Source: a candidate division WS6 bacterium OLB21 (GTDB taxonomy: Bacteria > Patescibacteriota > Dojkabacteria > B142 > OLB20). Taken from it: a stretch of 64,000 nucleotides of DNA. Below the pieces are notes generated by a model, which was not told the DNA's origin, did no database searches, and saw only the letters and a program-made list of their open reading frames with translations. Positions 60,924 to 64,000 of this stretch are shown in pieces (within the stretch, counting starts at the first letter, position 1; each line of letters begins with the position of its first letter). The translations under genes were made by a program, and so were the position numbers. The stretch lies in assembly GCA_001567305.1 (NCBI GenBank), contig JYPD01000012.1, positions 1-64,000 on the forward strand. Direction: 5' to 3'.

Positions 60924-61690
60924 TTGTTCTGGTATTTAATGGTTCGATGAATTCAATGCTTGCCAGCATATCATCAATTAAGGCCTTTTGCTTAAGCGAA
61001 TCAGTGCCGCCAATTGCAATTACATAATCTCTTCCAGCAACGGAATAAAATATATAGTCTGCTATTCCGCTATTTTTTCTTTCAATTCTTGCCTGCGTTA
61101 TGTCCTTCCCGTTCAATTTTTCTAGTCTGCACATCATCAAGAAGGAAATCATTGCCGAAACTAAATGTACCTCTAAAATCTAGGTTACTAATATAGTCTT
61201 TACTATTTTCTCTGTCGAAAGCAAAGAGCGACTCACTGGTTTTACTGCTTAGAAAGGGCATGAAAAAGATCGCAAGTCCCTCGTAGGTAGTGAAATCAGT
61301 GAATGAATCCGTTCCTGCTTTAAAGCTACCACATGTATCGAATTCGCCTCTTTTACCGGGTTGCCATTCAGCAGGTGCTTTTAGCCTAATCTGACAATCC
61401 GACAGAATATAACTGATCCATCCCTCGTATGTATCTGGATCTTGTGCAGTTTCAGTTGGAGTAACGGTTACAGTTATGGTTGCGACAGGTGTATTTGTGA
61501 CTAGCGCAGGAGTAGGCGAAACTACTCCATTTGCTGATCCGTCACCCCGAAGAACGAATCCGCTCACAAAGCCAACGCTGCCACACAGACATCCAAATAA
61601 TATGGTTACGAGTAGTAGAAGTTTTGGCGAAAGCCCTTTTTTGATTTGGATCTGCTGAGCTGGCAATTGTGGATTGTTTATTTCGTTCAT
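60916..61690 (-). CDS. Membrane-anchored extracytoplasmic protein (frame break)
   Basis: 257 residues from ATG 61688-61690. A short cytoplasmic N terminus, one membrane helix (about 23-45, LLLLVTILFGCLCGSVGFVSGFVL), a PT-rich linker and an outer domain of about 170 residues with two Cys (DCQIRL, FDTCGSF). The frame breaks in the T5 run 61117-61121; removing one base joins the parts. The family is unknown. Its linker resembles that of the lipoprotein at 34638. Confidence 0.66.
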
Positions 61691-61758
61691 AATATCAAGG
61701 ATAACACATTGCAAAGTAGATGTTTAACTGGCACAATTTTACTTATAGATTCAATTAA

Positions 61759-64000
61759 ATGACTGCCCTGCCCAAGTACTTAAACAACGAAGACCTTGTC
61801 GCCTTAAATAAATACCTGCGTCTTGCAGATTATATAGGTGCAGCACAGCTATACCTCAAAGACAACCAGCTGCTAGAAGAAGAACTTAAGCCAGAACATA
61901 TTAAAGAAAGAATACTTGGCCACTGGGGAACAGTTCCCGGGCTAAACTTCATCTATGCTTGTTTGAACTTAGTCATAAAGCATAGAAAACAAGAAACAAT
62001 GTTTATTGCTGGTCCCGGTCATGGGTATCCGTCATTACTGGCAAATCTATATCTCGAAGAATCGCTGGCAAACTTTTATCCGGACTATCGAGTCGGCAAA
62101 GAAAGCTTAAAAAGACTTATCAGAGAATTTAGCTGGCCCGGAGGTTTCCCTAGCCATTCAAACCCAGAAACGCCTGGTGCAATCCACGAAGGAGGCGAGC
62201 TTGGCTACGCACTTTCAACTGCATTTGGAGCGGCTTTTGATAACCCAAACCTCGTTGTTGCCTGTGTTGTTGGAGATGGAGAAGCAGAAACGGGTCCAAC
62301 AGCAGCAGCCTGGCACAGCACAAAATTCTTAAATCCTCTTACTGATGGAGCGGTCCTTCCGATTCTGCACATCAACAAATTCAAGATTTCTGGTCCAACA
62401 ATATTTGGCACAATGGATGACGAAGAACTTGAAAACTTGTTTAAAGGATACGGATACAAGCCATACATCGTTTCTGGAGACATTCTATACGAACCTATGC
62501 TTTCTGCCCTCGATTCTGCGATTACTGATATTAAAGACATTCAAAGCCAGGCAATTTCTGGAAGCTATCCGCTAAAACCGAAATGGCCAGTCATTCTTCT
62601 AAGATCAAAAAAGGATGGAATGGGCCAAAAGAATTAAAGGGACTTCCGATCGAGGATTCGTTTCGATCACACGGAATACCTTTAGAAAAAGTTAAAAAAG
62701 ACGAAACAGAGTTCTCTGTTTTAAAAAACTGGCTCGAAAGCTACGAACTATCAGAACTGCTAGATGCTGAATTTAAACCCATTCCAGAAATTCTCGACAT
62801 TCTGCCGGAAAAAGACCTGCGCATGGGTATGACTAAACACGGCAATGGCGGAGCAATAGCTAAAGAACTTATTCTACCAGACCTACAAATATACGAATAC
62901 AGTTCGTTTGAGCCGGCAAAAGAATATGCCAGTAGTATGGGTCGACTTGGTGAATATCTGCGCGATGTAATCAAGCTCAACCCTCGCAACTTCAGAATCA
63001 TGTCACCCGACGAAACCGAATCCAACAAACTTCATTCACTTTTTGAAGTTACAGACAGAGGATATATGTGGCCTGTTCCTTTTGGATCAGAGAATATCGG
63101 TCCCGAAGGCAGAGTCATGGAAATATTAAGCGAACACACTCTGCAAGGTTGGCTTCAGGGATATACACTCACCGGTCGCCATGGTGTATTTATTTCCTAC
63201 GAGGCATTTATGATGATTGTCGCCAGTATGGTAGATCAATACAGCAAATTCCTTAAGCAATCAGATCTTATAAGCTGGAGATCCCCTGTTCCATCAATGA
63301 ATATTGTGTTAACCAGCAATGCATGGAGACAAGATCATAATGGCTTTTCGCATCAAAACCCGGGATTTATCAGTTCAGTTTTAAATGACCAGTGCAACAA
63401 AGTGAATGTTCACTTCCCTGCCGATGCGAATATGTTACTGGCAACTATGGAAGACTGTTTGAGGACTAAAAACATGGTGAATGTGATAATCACCGGCAAG
63501 CGAGAACTTCCGCAGTATATGTCTATTCAAGAAGCCAGACTGCAAATCAAATCAGGAATAAATCGATGGGTTTGGGCGGGGAATCATGATTCTGACCCAG
63601 ATGTCGTGTTTGTTGCAACAGGAGACTACATGACACAAGAAACTCTTGCTGCCATAAAGATCCTTAAAGAGATTGCGCCCGAAATGCGAACTCGCTTTAT
63701 AAATATTAGCGAACTTACCTGCTTTGGAATTGGAGATAATCGCAATTTATGCAGAATTAGCCTTAGAGAATTTCGAGAATTGTTTACAGCAGATCGTGAA
63801 ATAATCTATAACTACCATGGTTATCCAGAAGACATCAAGCATCTAATTTACAATCATCCCGATGCTCATAGATTCCACATCAAAGGCTATGTTGAGAAAG
63901 GCACAACAACAACCCCATTTGATATGGTCGTGCAAAATGGAACAGATCGTTACTCCTTGGCGATCGAAGCGATTGAATACGCATCGGCTGTTAACAACGA
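61759..64000 (+). CDS. Phosphoketolase (xylulose-5-P/fructose-6-P), 3' end outside window (frame break)
   Basis: At least 747 residues, continuing past the right edge. A TPP enzyme that splits xylulose-5-phosphate, and often fructose-6-phosphate, into acetyl phosphate and a shorter sugar phosphate. The N-terminal FIAGPGHGYPS, the diphosphate motif GDGEAETGP, HINKFKISGPT and MDDEEL, and later GRHGVFISYEAFM and TSNAWRQDHNGFSHQNPGF match the family closely. The frame breaks in the A6 run 62607-62612, where one A is missing. In fermentative CPR bacteria this enzyme gives acetyl phosphate for ATP. The first ATG is at 61759 with no clear promoter. Confidence 0.92.

Overview
This window most likely comes from a Candidate Phyla Radiation (Patescibacteria) bacterium; the exact lineage is not resolved. 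The evidence is an AT-rich, densely packed chromosome using the standard code (several TGA stops are confirmed by overlapping starts), very small intergenic gaps, an isoleucine tRNA with a UAU anticodon, TrbC/VirB2-like pilin arrays, a membrane-anchored Clp ATPase, large anchored surface proteins and a phosphoketolase. That combination is typical of CPR genomes.

Layout. 1-2227 holds the end of an unknown gene, an initiator tRNA, a DivIC/FtsB-like division protein, a Xer-type recombinase and tRNA-Ile(UAU). 2266-12901 is a long minus-strand block: a PH-like membrane protein, a 2-TM protein, a receptor-like pseudo-phosphatase, SmpB, a P/Q-rich protein, a VirD4/TraG-like ATPase and a LamG surface protein, preceded by a SpoIID-domain secreted protein. 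12964-16178 is a YhaN/YhaO-like (SbcCD-like) ATPase-nuclease pair. 16287-25112 holds two unknown proteins, then a cluster of two paralogous histidine kinases, a polyprenyl diphosphate synthase, a UbiA-superfamily enzyme and an XRE-GAF regulator. 25181-32529 is an array of six TrbC-like two-TM proteins with different, often Cys-rich, outer domains, together with a membrane-tethered Clp-like AAA+ protein. 32608-47342 is a cell-surface region: two large GT-C/YfhO-like membrane proteins, a PT-rich lipoprotein, a modular surface protein, three glycosyltransferases, a flippase and a PGF-pre-PGF-like anchored protein. 47488-52876 holds groESL and a PilM-like operon. 53156-56095 holds a methyltransferase, a deoxyribosyltransferase-like protein and a protease-less Lon-like ATPase. 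56148-60323 holds ribosomal protein L25, KhpB/Jag, YidC, two small coiled-coil proteins and a DHH phosphoesterase. 60363-64000 holds an FMN reductase, an anchored protein and a phosphoketolase that runs off the window.

About 33 single-base frame breaks interrupt roughly 25 of the genes, including clear housekeeping genes. Roughly three quarters are one extra base, usually in an A or T run, and restoring that base makes every affected complete gene an exact multiple of three with continuous homology or composition. I annotate those as whole genes with a frame break. The likeliest cause is uncorrected homopolymer error, but the one-sided bias is noted as a finding.

The regions most worth attention are the kinase/isoprenoid cluster (17999-25112), the TrbC-like array with the anchored Clp ATPase (25181-32529), and the Lon-like ATPase that lacks both its protease domain and its aromatic pore loop (54926-56095).
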